Below are positions 8,021 through 16,304 of a DNA stretch of 64,000 nucleotides, in pieces. Position 1 is the stretch's first letter; every line of letters begins with the position of its first letter. A program made the position numbers and the translations under genes. Source of the stretch: Pseudomonas triticifolii. GTDB lineage: Bacteria > Pseudomonadota > Gammaproteobacteria > Pseudomonadales > Pseudomonadaceae. A model generated the notes under the pieces. That model had not been told where the DNA came from, did not search any database, and was given only the letters and a program-made list of their open reading frames with translations. The stretch is taken from assembly GCF_014358015.1 (NCBI RefSeq), contig NZ_JACONV010000001.1, positions 620,001 through 684,000 of the forward strand, given 5' to 3'.

Positions 8021-9171
8021 GTGCCGTGATCAAAGACCTTGCACACCCGCATCAGAAAGCGCTGGTGAGCCTGTGCAACCTCAACAAGCACTACGGCGAT
8101 TTCGCAGCCGTCGACGATATCTCTCTGGACATCCAGAACGGCGAGTTCCTGACTTTTCTGGGCTCCAGCGGATCGGGCAAGAGCACCACCCTGTCGATGC
8201 TCGCGGGCTTCGAAACGCCCAGCTCCGGCGAGATTCTGGTTGAGGGTAAATCGCTGGTGAACGTGCCACCGCACAAGCGTGACATTGGCATGGTATTCCA
8301 GCGCTACTCGCTGTTTCCGCACCTGAGCGTTCGCGACAACATTGCCTTCCCGCTGGCGATACGCAAGCTGCCGGCGGCCGAACGCGAGCAGCGCGTGGAC
8401 GCCATGCTCAAGCTGGTACAGCTCGAAGCCTTTGCCCATCGCCGCCCGTCCCAACTGTCAGGTGGTCAGCAACAACGCGTGGCCATTGCGCGGGCGCTGG
8501 TCTACGAACCACGCATTCTGCTGATGGACGAGCCGCTGGGCGCGCTGGACAAGAAGTTGCGCGAAGACCTGCAGGACGAATTGCGTCAATTGCATCGCCG
8601 TCTGGGCATCACCATTGTCTACGTGACCCACGATCAGGAAGAAGCCATGCGCCTGTCGCAGCGCATCGCGATTTTCAGTCATGGCAAGATTGTCGGCCTG
8701 GGCAGCGGCTATGACTTGTATCAGAACCCGCCCAACGCATTTGTCGCCTCGTTCCTGGGCAACTCCAACTTCCTCAGGCTCAAGGCTCAGGGTAATGCAG
8801 TGGCGACCTTCGAAGGCCATCCGCTGGCGATCCGCATCACCAACGGGCTGAAGAGTGATCAGGACGTGCTGGCCATGATCCGCCCTGAAAAGGCCCAGGC
8901 ACTGAGCCTTGCGCAAGCAGCAAACGCTGCGCTGGAGCCGGGCTGGAACGAAGTGAACGCCACTGTCACTGAGGTGCTGTTTCTGGGTGAAAGCCAGACC
9001 TGTTCCGTGGTCACAGCGGGCGGCACGGCCATGACGGTCAAGGCGCTGTCTGCCACTGGCATGCCCATGCAGGCGGGCGACGCCGTAAAAGTGCGCTGGG
9101 CAGCAGCGGATGCGTGCATCTACACCGAATGGACCGACAGCGACTTGAATAAGGCGGCCGGGGCGCATTGA
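8017..9171 (+). CDS. ABC transporter ATP-binding protein (PotA-like)
   Basis: 384 residues. Nucleotide-binding domain with Walker A GSSGSGKSTT, Q-loop region, signature LSGGQQQRVAIARAL, Walker B ILLMDEPLGALD and H-loop VTHDQEEAM, followed from about residue 270 by a TOBE domain typical of polyamine, iron and sulfate importers. The start at 8017 overlaps the permease stop by four bases (ATGA). The frame is open upstream to 7822, but that part is antisense-like sequence inside the permease gene. It powers the importer. Confidence 0.93.
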   Translation: MSAVIKDLAHPHQKALVSLCNLNKHYGDFAAVDDISLDIQNGEFLTFLGSSGSGKSTTLSMLAGFETPSSGEILVEGKSLVNVPPHKRDIGMVFQRYSLFPHLSVRDNIAFPLAIRKLPAAEREQRVDAMLKLVQLEAFAHRRPSQLSGGQQQRVAIARALVYEPRILLMDEPLGALDKKLREDLQDELRQLHRRLGITIVYVTHDQEEAMRLSQRIAIFSHGKIVGLGSGYDLYQNPPNAFVASFLGNSNFLRLKAQGNAVATFEGHPLAIRITNGLKSDQDVLAMIRPEKAQALSLAQAANAALEPGWNEVNATVTEVLFLGESQTCSVVTAGGTAMTVKALSATGMPMQAGDAVKVRWAAADACIYTEWTDSDLNKAAGAH

Positions 9172-9234
9172 TCCGTTTGCAGGCAAGGCTGTGTCGCTCG
9201 ATACGCTTTATCTGTTGAAGAACGTACTGTTCGT

Positions 9235-9324
9235 GTGGGAGTGGACTTGTCCACGAAAAGGCCAGTGCAGCCAGTCGAGAGGTCGCGCCTGACACACTGC
9301 CTTCGCGGTCAAGTCCGCTCCCAC
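9235..9324. repeat. REP-like inverted repeat
   Basis: GTGGGAGTGGACTTG (9235-9249) is complementary, with one mismatch, to CAAGTCCGCTCCCAC (9310-9324). The same arm sequence recurs in the 40.07-40.40 kb region. It lies between convergent genes (importer ATPase and LysR regulator) and belongs to the second REP-like family in this window, different from the element at 2729-2810. Confidence 0.7.
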
Positions 9325-9377
9325 TGCGGCTCGCGTGGTCAGGCGTCCCGCAGTCCTGTTTAGAAGCACAGACAACC

Positions 9378-10295
9378 TTACTGCCCAACTACCCCGACCT
9401 GCCCCTGCGCAAAGAACTCACGCAAAAACTCCACCGTGACCCGCACCTTGGCCGAACGCATCAGCGGCGAGGTGTAAACCGCCCAGATATCCGCCTCCTG
9501 ACGATACTCCGCCAATACCTGAATCAGCCGCCCTTGCGCCAGATCGGCGCGCACATCCCACAATGAACGCAGTAACACCCCTCGCCCGTCCAGGCACCAT
9601 TGACGGGCGATCTCGCCATGGTTGGTGGACAAACTGCCGGTGACTTTCACGGTCTCGGCTCCCTGCGGCCCGTTCAAATGCCAGATGCCAAACGGCCGGT
9701 CGCGCTCCTTGATCACCAGGCAATCGTGGTTGGCCAGCTCGGCAAGATTCAGAGGCGCACCGCGTTGCGCAAGGTAAGCCGGGCTGGCACACAACACGCG
9801 CCAATTGCTGGCCAGATGTCGGGCACGCAGGTGAGGGGCGATTTCATTCCCGACGCGAATATCCAGATCGACGCCCTCCTCGATCAGGTCGATCAACCGG
9901 TCCTGAATGTCCAGGCGGATATCCAGCTTCGGGTAGCGGGCCGCCAGCTCCGACAGCGCCGGTGCCACGAAGCGACGGCCAAACCCTTGACTGCTGACCA
10001 CGCGCAGCGAACCAGTGGGTTCGTCATGCAGGGCCGCGACTTCATCGCCCATCTGCTGTACCGACTCCAGAATGCCCTTGGCCCATTCATAGACCCGCTC
10101 GCCGTCCTCGGTAATCGATACCTGACGCGTCGAGCGGTGCAGTAACACCACGCCCATGCTCTGTTCCAGCAGGCGAATTCGCTTGCTGACGTAAGCTGCG
10201 GACATGCTCAGCTCGTTGGCAGCGCCCACAAAGCTTGAGCGCCGCGCGACATGGATGAACACATTCAGGTCATCGAGACTGGGGTAATTGTTCAC
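9378..10295 (-). CDS. dmlR: LysR-type transcriptional regulator (DmlR-like)
   Basis: 305 residues. N-terminal LysR helix-turn-helix (about 5-65; LNVFIHVARRSSFVGAANEL, VSKRIRLLEQSMGVVLLHR) and a two-lobed effector domain of the type often found in regulators controlling adjacent dehydrogenases. It diverges from a D-malate/tartrate dehydrogenase gene with about 100 bases between, the same arrangement as dmlR-dmlA in E. coli and LysR-ttuC in other bacteria. It therefore probably activates that gene in response to D-malate or tartrate. The GTG start at 10295 has AAGGAA upstream. The specific name is an inference from context. Confidence 0.85.
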   Translation of the reverse strand: MNNYPSLDDLNVFIHVARRSSFVGAANELSMSAAYVSKRIRLLEQSMGVVLLHRSTRQVSITEDGERVYEWAKGILESVQQMGDEVAALHDEPTGSLRVVSSQGFGRRFVAPALSELAARYPKLDIRLDIQDRLIDLIEEGVDLDIRVGNEIAPHLRARHLASNWRVLCASPAYLAQRGAPLNLAELANHDCLVIKERDRPFGIWHLNGPQGAETVKVTGSLSTNHGEIARQWCLDGRGVLLRSLWDVRADLAQGRLIQVLAEYRQEADIWAVYTSPLMRSAKVRVTVEFLREFFAQGQVGVVGQ

Positions 10296-10395
10296 GAATC
10301 GTGTTCCTTGAATGCATTAATCGACTGATTATCTTTGGTTCGTGGGCTTATAGCATAAGAACCCAGAGCCACTCATCCATCGAGAGAGCCACACC

Positions 10396-11487
10396 ATGAA
10401 CAATAAGAAACTGCGGATCGCTGCCATCGCCGGGGACGGTATCGGCCAGGAAGTGCTGCCCGAGGGCGTTCGCGTCGTCCAGGCCGCCGCCGCGCGCCAC
10501 GGCATCGAGCTGGAGTTCGAATACTTCGAGTGGGCCAGCTGCGATTATTACCTTGAACACGGCCAGATGATGCCGGACGACTGGTTCGAACAGCTCAAGG
10601 GTTTCGACTCGATTTTCTTCGGCGCAGTGGGCTGGCCAGACAAAGTGCCAGACCATATTTCACTGTGGGGTTCGCTGCTCAAATTCCGCCGCGAGTTTGA
10701 TCAGTACGCCAACATCCGCCCGGTGCGGCTGTTCCCCGGCGTGCCCTGCCCGCTGGCCAACCGCAAGCCTGGCGATATCGATTTTATCGTGGTGCGCGAG
10801 AACACCGAGGGCGAATACTCGTCCTTGGGCGGCATCATGTTCGAGAACACTGAAAACGAATTCGTCCTGCAGGAATCGGTATTCACCCGCCGCGGTGTCG
10901 ACCGCATTCTCAAGTACGCCTTCGAGCTGGCCGGCAAGCGCGAACGCAGGCACGTGACTTCGGCGACCAAATCCAACGGCATGGCGATCAGCATGCCCTA
11001 TTGGGACAAGCGCACCGAAGCGATGGCCAGCCAGTACCCGGCGATCAGTTGGGATCGACAGCACATCGACATTCTTTGTGCGCGCTTCGTGCTGCAACCG
11101 GAGCGGTTCGATGTGGTGGTGGCGTCCAACCTGTTCGGCGACATCCTTAGCGACCTGGGCCCGGCGTGCGCAGGCACCATTGGCATTGCACCGTCGGCCA
11201 ATCTCAACCCGGAGCGCAACTTCCCGTCACTGTTCGAGCCGGTCCACGGTTCGGCACCGGACATTTTCGGCAAGAACATCGCCAACCCGATTGCGATGAT
11301 CTGGTCAGGCGCGCTGATGCTGGACTTCCTGGGTCAGGGCGACGCACGTTTCACCGCAGCGCACGACGAAATTGTCAGCGCCATCGAGCAGGTGATTGCC
11401 AGCGCACAGATCACACCGGACCTGGGTGGCAAATGTTCGACGCAGGAGGTCGGTCTGGCCATCGCCGAGACGCTTTCGCGCCTGTGA
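10396..11487 (+). CDS. dmlA: D-malate / tartrate dehydrogenase (decarboxylating), isopropylmalate dehydrogenase superfamily
   Basis: 363 residues, the family length. N-terminal IAAIAGDGIGQEVLPEGVRV begins the Rossmann-like beta-decarboxylating dehydrogenase fold. Substrate-binding arginines lie in RPVRLFPG and VVRENTEGEYSS; metal-binding aspartates occur in NLFGDILSDLGP; the NAD loop is EPVHGSAPDIFGK. Expected reaction: NAD- and Mn-dependent oxidation of D-malate (to pyruvate and CO2) and/or of tartrate. The VRENTEGEYSSLGG segment and YWDKRTEAM are more like DmlA/TtuC than LeuB. Monocistronic, divergent from its LysR gene. Confidence 0.9.
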   Translation: MNNKKLRIAAIAGDGIGQEVLPEGVRVVQAAAARHGIELEFEYFEWASCDYYLEHGQMMPDDWFEQLKGFDSIFFGAVGWPDKVPDHISLWGSLLKFRREFDQYANIRPVRLFPGVPCPLANRKPGDIDFIVVRENTEGEYSSLGGIMFENTENEFVLQESVFTRRGVDRILKYAFELAGKRERRHVTSATKSNGMAISMPYWDKRTEAMASQYPAISWDRQHIDILCARFVLQPERFDVVVASNLFGDILSDLGPACAGTIGIAPSANLNPERNFPSLFEPVHGSAPDIFGKNIANPIAMIWSGALMLDFLGQGDARFTAAHDEIVSAIEQVIASAQITPDLGGKCSTQEVGLAIAETLSRL

Positions 11488-11500
11488 TCGCGCGAGTCGC

Positions 11501-12379
11501 TCAATTGGTCCTGGGTGACTCGCCTCGTGCCTGAACCAGCTCGACGAAACGCGTCAGGCTGGGTGAGTCGGTGCCGCGACGCCAGATCAGCCAGGTTTGC
11601 AGATAACGAAAGGCTTCCGACATCGGCCAGATACTGACGGTGGTGCAGCCGGGCATGCTTTCCAGCATGCTGCGCGGCATCAGCGCCAGACCCGCACCGG
11701 CGCTGACGCAGGCCAGCATGCCGTGGTAGGACTCCATCTCGTGGATCTTGCCCGGCACGGCACCGTCATCGGTGAACCAGCGCTCGAAGTGGTGCCGATA
11801 CGAACAGTTGGCACGAAATGCGTAGATGCTTTCCCCGCTGACATCACGCCCACGCGTCACCGGCGCATGCTGTAACGGCGCGATGACGACCATTTCTTCT
11901 TCGAACACCGGCACGCCCTCCAGCGAGGGATGCAGCACCGGGCCGTCAACAAAAGCAGCCACCAGTCGCCCGGCCAGAACACCGTCTATCATCGTGCCGG
12001 ACGGTCCGGTGGACAGGTCCAGCTCAACTTTGGCGTATTTCTGGTTGTAGGCCGCCAACAATGCCGGAATCCGCACCGCCGCCGTGCTTTCCAGCGAGCC
12101 CAGCGAAAACGGGCCTTGTGGCTCCTCGCCGGACACCGACAGACGCGCCTCCTGCACCAGATCCAGAATGCGTCGCGTGTAGTCGAGAAAATTCCAGCCA
12201 GCAGGCGATAACCTCAACCGCAACTTCTCCCGAATGAACAGCTCGACACCCAGATCCTGCTCAAGCTGCTTGATGCGTGTGGTCAGGTTGGAGGGCACCC
12301 TGTGAATGTGCTGCGCAGCCGCGCTGATGCTGCCGTGCTCGGCAACCGCCTTGAACATTTCAAGCTGGACCAGATCCAC
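11501..12379 (-). CDS. ptrR: LysR-type transcriptional regulator (PtrR/YneJ-like)
   Basis: About 292 residues with the LysR helix-turn-helix at the N-terminus ([39 protein letters not shown]) and the substrate-binding-like effector domain. It is divergent from a Sad-type succinate-semialdehyde dehydrogenase, the same pairing as yneJ-yneI in E. coli, where PtrR controls sad. The start chosen is GTG at 12379, with GGAG about six bases upstream; a TTG four codons earlier (12391) is possible. The 3' end is 13 bases from the end of the convergent dehydrogenase gene. Confidence 0.85.
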   Translation of the reverse strand: MDLVQLEMFKAVAEHGSISAAAQHIHRVPSNLTTRIKQLEQDLGVELFIREKLRLRLSPAGWNFLDYTRRILDLVQEARLSVSGEEPQGPFSLGSLESTAAVRIPALLAAYNQKYAKVELDLSTGPSGTMIDGVLAGRLVAAFVDGPVLHPSLEGVPVFEEEMVVIAPLQHAPVTRGRDVSGESIYAFRANCSYRHHFERWFTDDGAVPGKIHEMESYHGMLACVSAGAGLALMPRSMLESMPGCTTVSIWPMSEAFRYLQTWLIWRRGTDSPSLTRFVELVQARGESPRTN

Positions 12380-12481
12380 ATCATTCTCCAAATGTGAAAG
12401 ATACGATCAGTATTATTCAGTTTCGCAAAGCATGTCACGGACCTATTCTGGTTTCATTCCCCACCTGAACAGGATGGCGCC

Positions 12482-13873
12482 ATGACTGCTGTATCCACCC
12501 ACACCCATGCAATCTCGATCAACCCCGCCACCGGCGAGCAGATCGGCCATTACGCGTTTGAGTCCGACATCGACCTGGATAATACCCTTGACCGCGCCGT
12601 ATCCAGCTTCTCTGCCTGGAAACGCAAAAGCGTCGATCAGCGCGCACAGCTGATCGTCGCATTGGGTCAGGCCTTACGCGATGACGCTGACACGATTGCG
12701 CACATGATCAGCCGGGAAATGGGCAAGCCCATCAAGCAGGCCCGAGGCGAAGTCGAAAAATGCGCCCAGCTGTGTGACTGGTACGCCGCACAGGGACCCT
12801 CCATGCTCGCGGCGGAGCCGACTCAGGTTGAACACGACAAAGCCAGGATCGAATACCGCCCGCTGGGCCCGATCCTTGCGGTCATGCCGTGGAACTTCCC
12901 GATCTGGCAGGTGCTGCGCGGCGCTGTGCCGACGTTGCTGGCGGGTAATACCTATGTGCTCAAGCATGCCCCGAATGTCATGGGCTGCGCTTATCTGATG
13001 CTTGAAGCGTTCAAGCGCGCCGGTTTCCCTGACGGTGTGTTTGAAGTGATCAATGCAACCCAGGAGGGCGTTTCCAAAGCCATCGCCGACCCCCGAATTG
13101 CCGCCGTTACGCTGACCGGCAGCGTGCGGGCCGGTCAGGCTATCGGTGCGCAAGCCGGTGCCGCGCTCAAGAAAAGCGTGCTGGAGCTGGGCGGCTCTGA
13201 CCCGTTCATCGTGCTCAACGACGCTGACCTGGAGCAGGCAGTGAAAGCGGCGGTCATCGGCCGTTACCAGAACACCGGACAGGTCTGTGCGGCCGCCAAG
13301 CGTCTGATCATCGAGGAAGGCGTGGTCGAGGCATTCACGCGCCAATTCGTTGAAGAAACCCGCAAGCTGGTCATCGGCGACCCGCTGGCAAACGAAACTT
13401 ACATCGGCCCGATGGCGCGCTTCGACTTGCGTGACGAACTGGACGCTCAGGTTCAGGCGACGCTCGCCGAGGGGGCAACCCTGCTGTTGGGTGGCGAGAA
13501 AATCGCAGGTCAGGGCAACTTCTACGCGCCGACCGTGCTGGGTGATGTAACGGACCAGATGACCTCGTTCAAGCAGGAACTGTTCGGCCCCGTAGCGTCT
13601 ATCATCACCGCCCGGGACGCCAGACATGCGCTGGAACTGGCAAACGACAGCGACTTCGGACTGACCGCGACCGTTTACACCCAAGACCTGGAACTGGCCG
13701 AGCAACTGGCTGGCGAACTGGACACCGGCGGCGTGTTCATCAACGGTTACAGCGCATCAGACCCTCGCGTGGCCTTCGGGGGCGTGAAGAAAAGCGGCTA
13801 CGGGCGTGAACTGTCGCACTTCGGCGTACGCGAGTTCACCAACGCCCAGACCGTATGGCGGGATCGTCACTGA
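12482..13873 (+). CDS. sad: NAD(P)-dependent succinate-semialdehyde dehydrogenase (Sad/YneI-like)
   Basis: 463 residues, a full-length class I aldehyde dehydrogenase. Landmarks: the oxyanion-hole PWNFPIWQVLRGAVP, the cofactor loop TLTGSVRAG, the catalytic glutamate in LELGGSDPF, the catalytic cysteine in GQVCAAAKR and the C-terminal FGGVKKSGYGRELSHFG. The GQVCAAAKR active site and the short N-terminus are typical of the YneI branch rather than GabD. It oxidises succinate semialdehyde to succinate, linking 4-aminobutyrate and related amine catabolism to the TCA cycle. The divergent PtrR-like regulator supports this. Confidence 0.9.
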   Translation: MTAVSTHTHAISINPATGEQIGHYAFESDIDLDNTLDRAVSSFSAWKRKSVDQRAQLIVALGQALRDDADTIAHMISREMGKPIKQARGEVEKCAQLCDWYAAQGPSMLAAEPTQVEHDKARIEYRPLGPILAVMPWNFPIWQVLRGAVPTLLAGNTYVLKHAPNVMGCAYLMLEAFKRAGFPDGVFEVINATQEGVSKAIADPRIAAVTLTGSVRAGQAIGAQAGAALKKSVLELGGSDPFIVLNDADLEQAVKAAVIGRYQNTGQVCAAAKRLIIEEGVVEAFTRQFVEETRKLVIGDPLANETYIGPMARFDLRDELDAQVQATLAEGATLLLGGEKIAGQGNFYAPTVLGDVTDQMTSFKQELFGPVASIITARDARHALELANDSDFGLTATVYTQDLELAEQLAGELDTGGVFINGYSASDPRVAFGGVKKSGYGRELSHFGVREFTNAQTVWRDRH

Positions 13874-13936
13874 GAGAACGAGGATCGACCCACGCGCGAT
13901 GTGCATGAGCTCGATACCGGTAACGAGAGGTAGACA

Positions 13937-13974
13937 AACCTTATAGGCGCGACCTCGTTCGCGCCTATAAGGTT
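13937..13974. terminator. Perfect 16-bp inverted repeat between convergent genes
   Basis: AACCTTATAGGCGCGA (13937-13952) is perfectly complementary to 13959-13974, with a six-base loop. It lies between the convergent sad and flavin reductase genes, 64 and 25 bases from their stops. No long T-run follows, so it is best regarded as a bidirectional terminator-like hairpin or a short REP-type element. Confidence 0.6.
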
Positions 13975-13998
13975 ATGCGGTCAGCCGGTCGCTAACGT

Positions 13999-14586
13999 TC
14001 AAGCCTCGCCGTCCGTCTCCACCACAGCAGCATCACCGATGGTGTAGAAATGCCCCCCGGCCACGTAGTGCAGGCTGCGCCATTTCGGGTCGGCGGTCTC
14101 GAATTCCCAGTGCCCGTCACGGAACACGCGGGTGTCGGCCCAGGCACCGACGACTTCGGCAATGAACAGATCGTAAGTCTGCTGATTATGCGGTTCGGGG
14201 ATGACTTTGCAGATCAGCCAGGCAGAGCAACCGGCCACCAGCGGCGTGTCGTGCCCTTCGATTCGAAACAGCTCGGCCCCCGCCTTGTCCAGCTTGTCCG
14301 GGGTGAAGATCATGCTCTGGGTGCCGACGTCGAACGTCAGTTGCAATTGATCCCGATTGGGCACCTGCAGCGCAAAATAGCCGCTTTTCTCTACCAGCCC
14401 ACGGGTCTTGGTCATCTTGTCGATCACCAGCGTCACTTTGGGCGGCGAGAAATCCAGCGCACACGCCCAGGCAGCCGACATGACGTTATGCACACCTTCA
14501 TGACTGGACGACACCAAAACGGTCGGTCCGTGATTGAGCAAGCGATAGGCCTTTTCCAGCTCGACCGGGCGAATATGATTGTCCAC
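13999..14586 (-). CDS. Flavin reductase family protein (FMN-binding split barrel)
   Basis: About 195 residues with a split-barrel flavin-binding fold: the loop HNVMSAAWACALDFSPPKV, the KTRGLVEKSGYFALQVP segment and the C-terminal YVAGGHFYTIGD are typical of the DIM6/NTAB flavoprotein group. It probably binds FMN and reduces or uses it; the physiological partner is unknown. The GTG start at 14586 has GAGGG upstream at proper spacing. The frame continues 16 codons further, but those residues do not look like protein. It is unrelated in detail to the flavin reductase at the left end of the window. Confidence 0.83.
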   Translation of the reverse strand: MDNHIRPVELEKAYRLLNHGPTVLVSSSHEGVHNVMSAAWACALDFSPPKVTLVIDKMTKTRGLVEKSGYFALQVPNRDQLQLTFDVGTQSMIFTPDKLDKAGAELFRIEGHDTPLVAGCSAWLICKVIPEPHNQQTYDLFIAEVVGAWADTRVFRDGHWEFETADPKWRSLHYVAGGHFYTIGDAAVVETDGEA

Positions 14587-14729
14587 GTGAAACCCTCGAA
14601 TAGGTAATCTTGTCACTGCAAACAGGCGGCGCAATCAGGCATTGTGCGCGTCTCACGCATAGGTCATCGTGTGCCGCAGTGGATGACGAACCGGCCCTTT
14701 TCCCTTCACCTGTTTCAAAAGGCTTCGGA

Positions 14730-15353
14730 TTGACCAGCATAGACAGTCCAATTCCCCAAGTGTTCGCACTGCTCCTGGCGGCAGGTCGCAGCCGGCGTTT
14801 CGAGGGCGACAAACGTCGCGCTTGCCTGCCATGCGGCCGCACCTTGCTGCGTGCGAGCCTCGACAATGCCCGACAGGCGTTCAGCAATGTGTGGGTGGTT
14901 TTGAGAGATGAAGATGACGCTGATCAGTTGGGCGTTCCACACGACGTGACGGTGGTACGCAGTCCGTTAGCAGACCTGGGCATGGGCCACAGCCTGGCCA
15001 GCGGCATTGCTGCATTGATGCCATCCACAGCCGACGCGGTTGCGGTTCTGCTGGCGGACATGCCGTGGATCAAGCCCGCCACCTTGCAACGCCTTGCGCG
15101 CATGGCCGATCCGCAACGTATCGCGCTGCCCGCTCATGAGGGACAGCGCGGCCACCCGGTCATCATCGGGCGTGAGTTCTGGCCGCTGCTGCTGAACCTT
15201 GAGGGCGACCAGGGTGCGAAGTCGATCATCAAGCGTCATCCTGAACACTGCGACGTGCTGGCGTGCGAAGATCCCGGCATCCTGCGCGACGCCGACACGC
15301 AAGCGGCGCTCGCAATCGCTTGCCAAAGCTTCGCTACAGCGCCTGACGACTGA
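14730..15353 (+). CDS. MocA-like molybdenum cofactor cytidylyltransferase
   Basis: About 207 residues. The nucleotidyltransferase signature LLLAAGRSRRFEGDKR (a variant of the usual G-x-S-x-RFG-x2-K) lies near the N-terminus, followed by VAVLLADMPWIKPATL with its metal-binding aspartate and by GQRGHPVIIGREFW, typical of MocA/MobA-like enzymes. It would attach CMP to molybdopterin, making the cytosine dinucleotide cofactor used by the neighbouring aldehyde oxidoreductase. A TTG start at 14730 has AAGG in place; a GTG about nine codons later is an alternative. Its 3' end overlaps the convergent XdhC gene by 20 bases. Confidence 0.82.
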   Translation: MTSIDSPIPQVFALLLAAGRSRRFEGDKRRACLPCGRTLLRASLDNARQAFSNVWVVLRDEDDADQLGVPHDVTVVRSPLADLGMGHSLASGIAALMPSTADAVAVLLADMPWIKPATLQRLARMADPQRIALPAHEGQRGHPVIIGREFWPLLLNLEGDQGAKSIIKRHPEHCDVLACEDPGILRDADTQAALAIACQSFATAPDD

Positions 15354-16302
15354 TCCCGTTGGCCACGCGCAGCATGTCGGCCATAACCGCAATCGCGATC
15401 TCGGCCGGCGTTTTGCTGCCCAGATTCAGACCGATGGGCGCGTGAATTCGCGCCAGCGCCTCATCATCCAGGCCACCAATCCGGGCCAGACGCTCCTTGC
15501 GCTTGCCACTGGTGCGCATCGAGCCCATCGCACCGATGTAGAACGCCTCGGTACGCACAGCCTCAAGCATGGTCAGGTCGTCCAGCTTTGGATCATGGGT
15601 CAACGCCAATACGGCCGTCGAGGCGTGACAGCCACCTTCGGCGATGAATACCGCGGGTAGCACGTCACGCACTTCGACACCTTGCATGGAGAAACCGGCC
15701 GTGACCTCGGTGCGGGGGTCGCAGACGATGACTTCATAGCCCATGGCAACGGCGAAACTGGCGCAGAACTCCGCGACCGGCGACAGGCCGGCCAAGAGCA
15801 CACGGTAGACCGCGCCCATACGGATACTGATGCGCTCACCGTCGACCTGCACGCGAGACTCGCCCAGCGCAGCAGCGCACGTCGAGCGTTGTACACCGCC
15901 CAACACGACCTCTCGACCCATCAACGTGCGGCCAGCAAGCGCCTGCTCCAAACTTGCCAAATGCTGATCAGCGTCAGGACTGGGGGTGATGCACTCGATC
16001 AACACATCAAGTACCCCGCCACATGGCAGCGCCAACGTAGGTGCCAGGCCGCCCTCGCCGTAACGCACCACCTGATTGACCGGCTGGAACTGCCCGGCGG
16101 TTAGCCGCTCCAGAAAGTCCTCTTCCACACAGCCGCCGGACAGCGACCCGCGATGCTCGCCATTATTCAAGGCCACCAGCATCGCCCCCGGCCCGCGCGG
16201 GGCGGAACCGAAGGTCGAAAGGACGGTGCAGAGCCACACGGTTTTGCCAGTCGCCAGCCAGTCACGTGCCTGCTGGATAACCTGCAAGTCGAGTTGCTTC
16301 AT
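15334..16302 (-). CDS. XdhC family molybdoenzyme maturation protein (PaoD-like)
   Basis: 322 residues. The N-terminal XdhC domain contains VLSTFGSAPRGPGAML, GSLSGGCVEEDF and LPCGG; the C-terminal part is a Rossmann-like domain (VYRVLLAGLSPVAEFCA, then YIGAMGSMRTSGKRKERL). Such proteins bind the molybdenum cofactor, help its sulfuration and insert it into xanthine-oxidase-family enzymes without being part of them. It follows the large oxidoreductase subunit by two bases, as paoD follows paoC in E. coli, so it is the dedicated chaperone of that enzyme. Confidence 0.92.
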   Translation of the reverse strand: MKQLDLQVIQQARDWLATGKTVWLCTVLSTFGSAPRGPGAMLVALNNGEHRGSLSGGCVEEDFLERLTAGQFQPVNQVVRYGEGGLAPTLALPCGGVLDVLIECITPSPDADQHLASLEQALAGRTLMGREVVLGGVQRSTCAAALGESRVQVDGERISIRMGAVYRVLLAGLSPVAEFCASFAVAMGYEVIVCDPRTEVTAGFSMQGVEVRDVLPAVFIAEGGCHASTAVLALTHDPKLDDLTMLEAVRTEAFYIGAMGSMRTSGKRKERLARIGGLDDEALARIHAPIGLNLGSKTPAEIAIAVMADMLRVANGISRQAL

Positions 16303-16304
16303 GG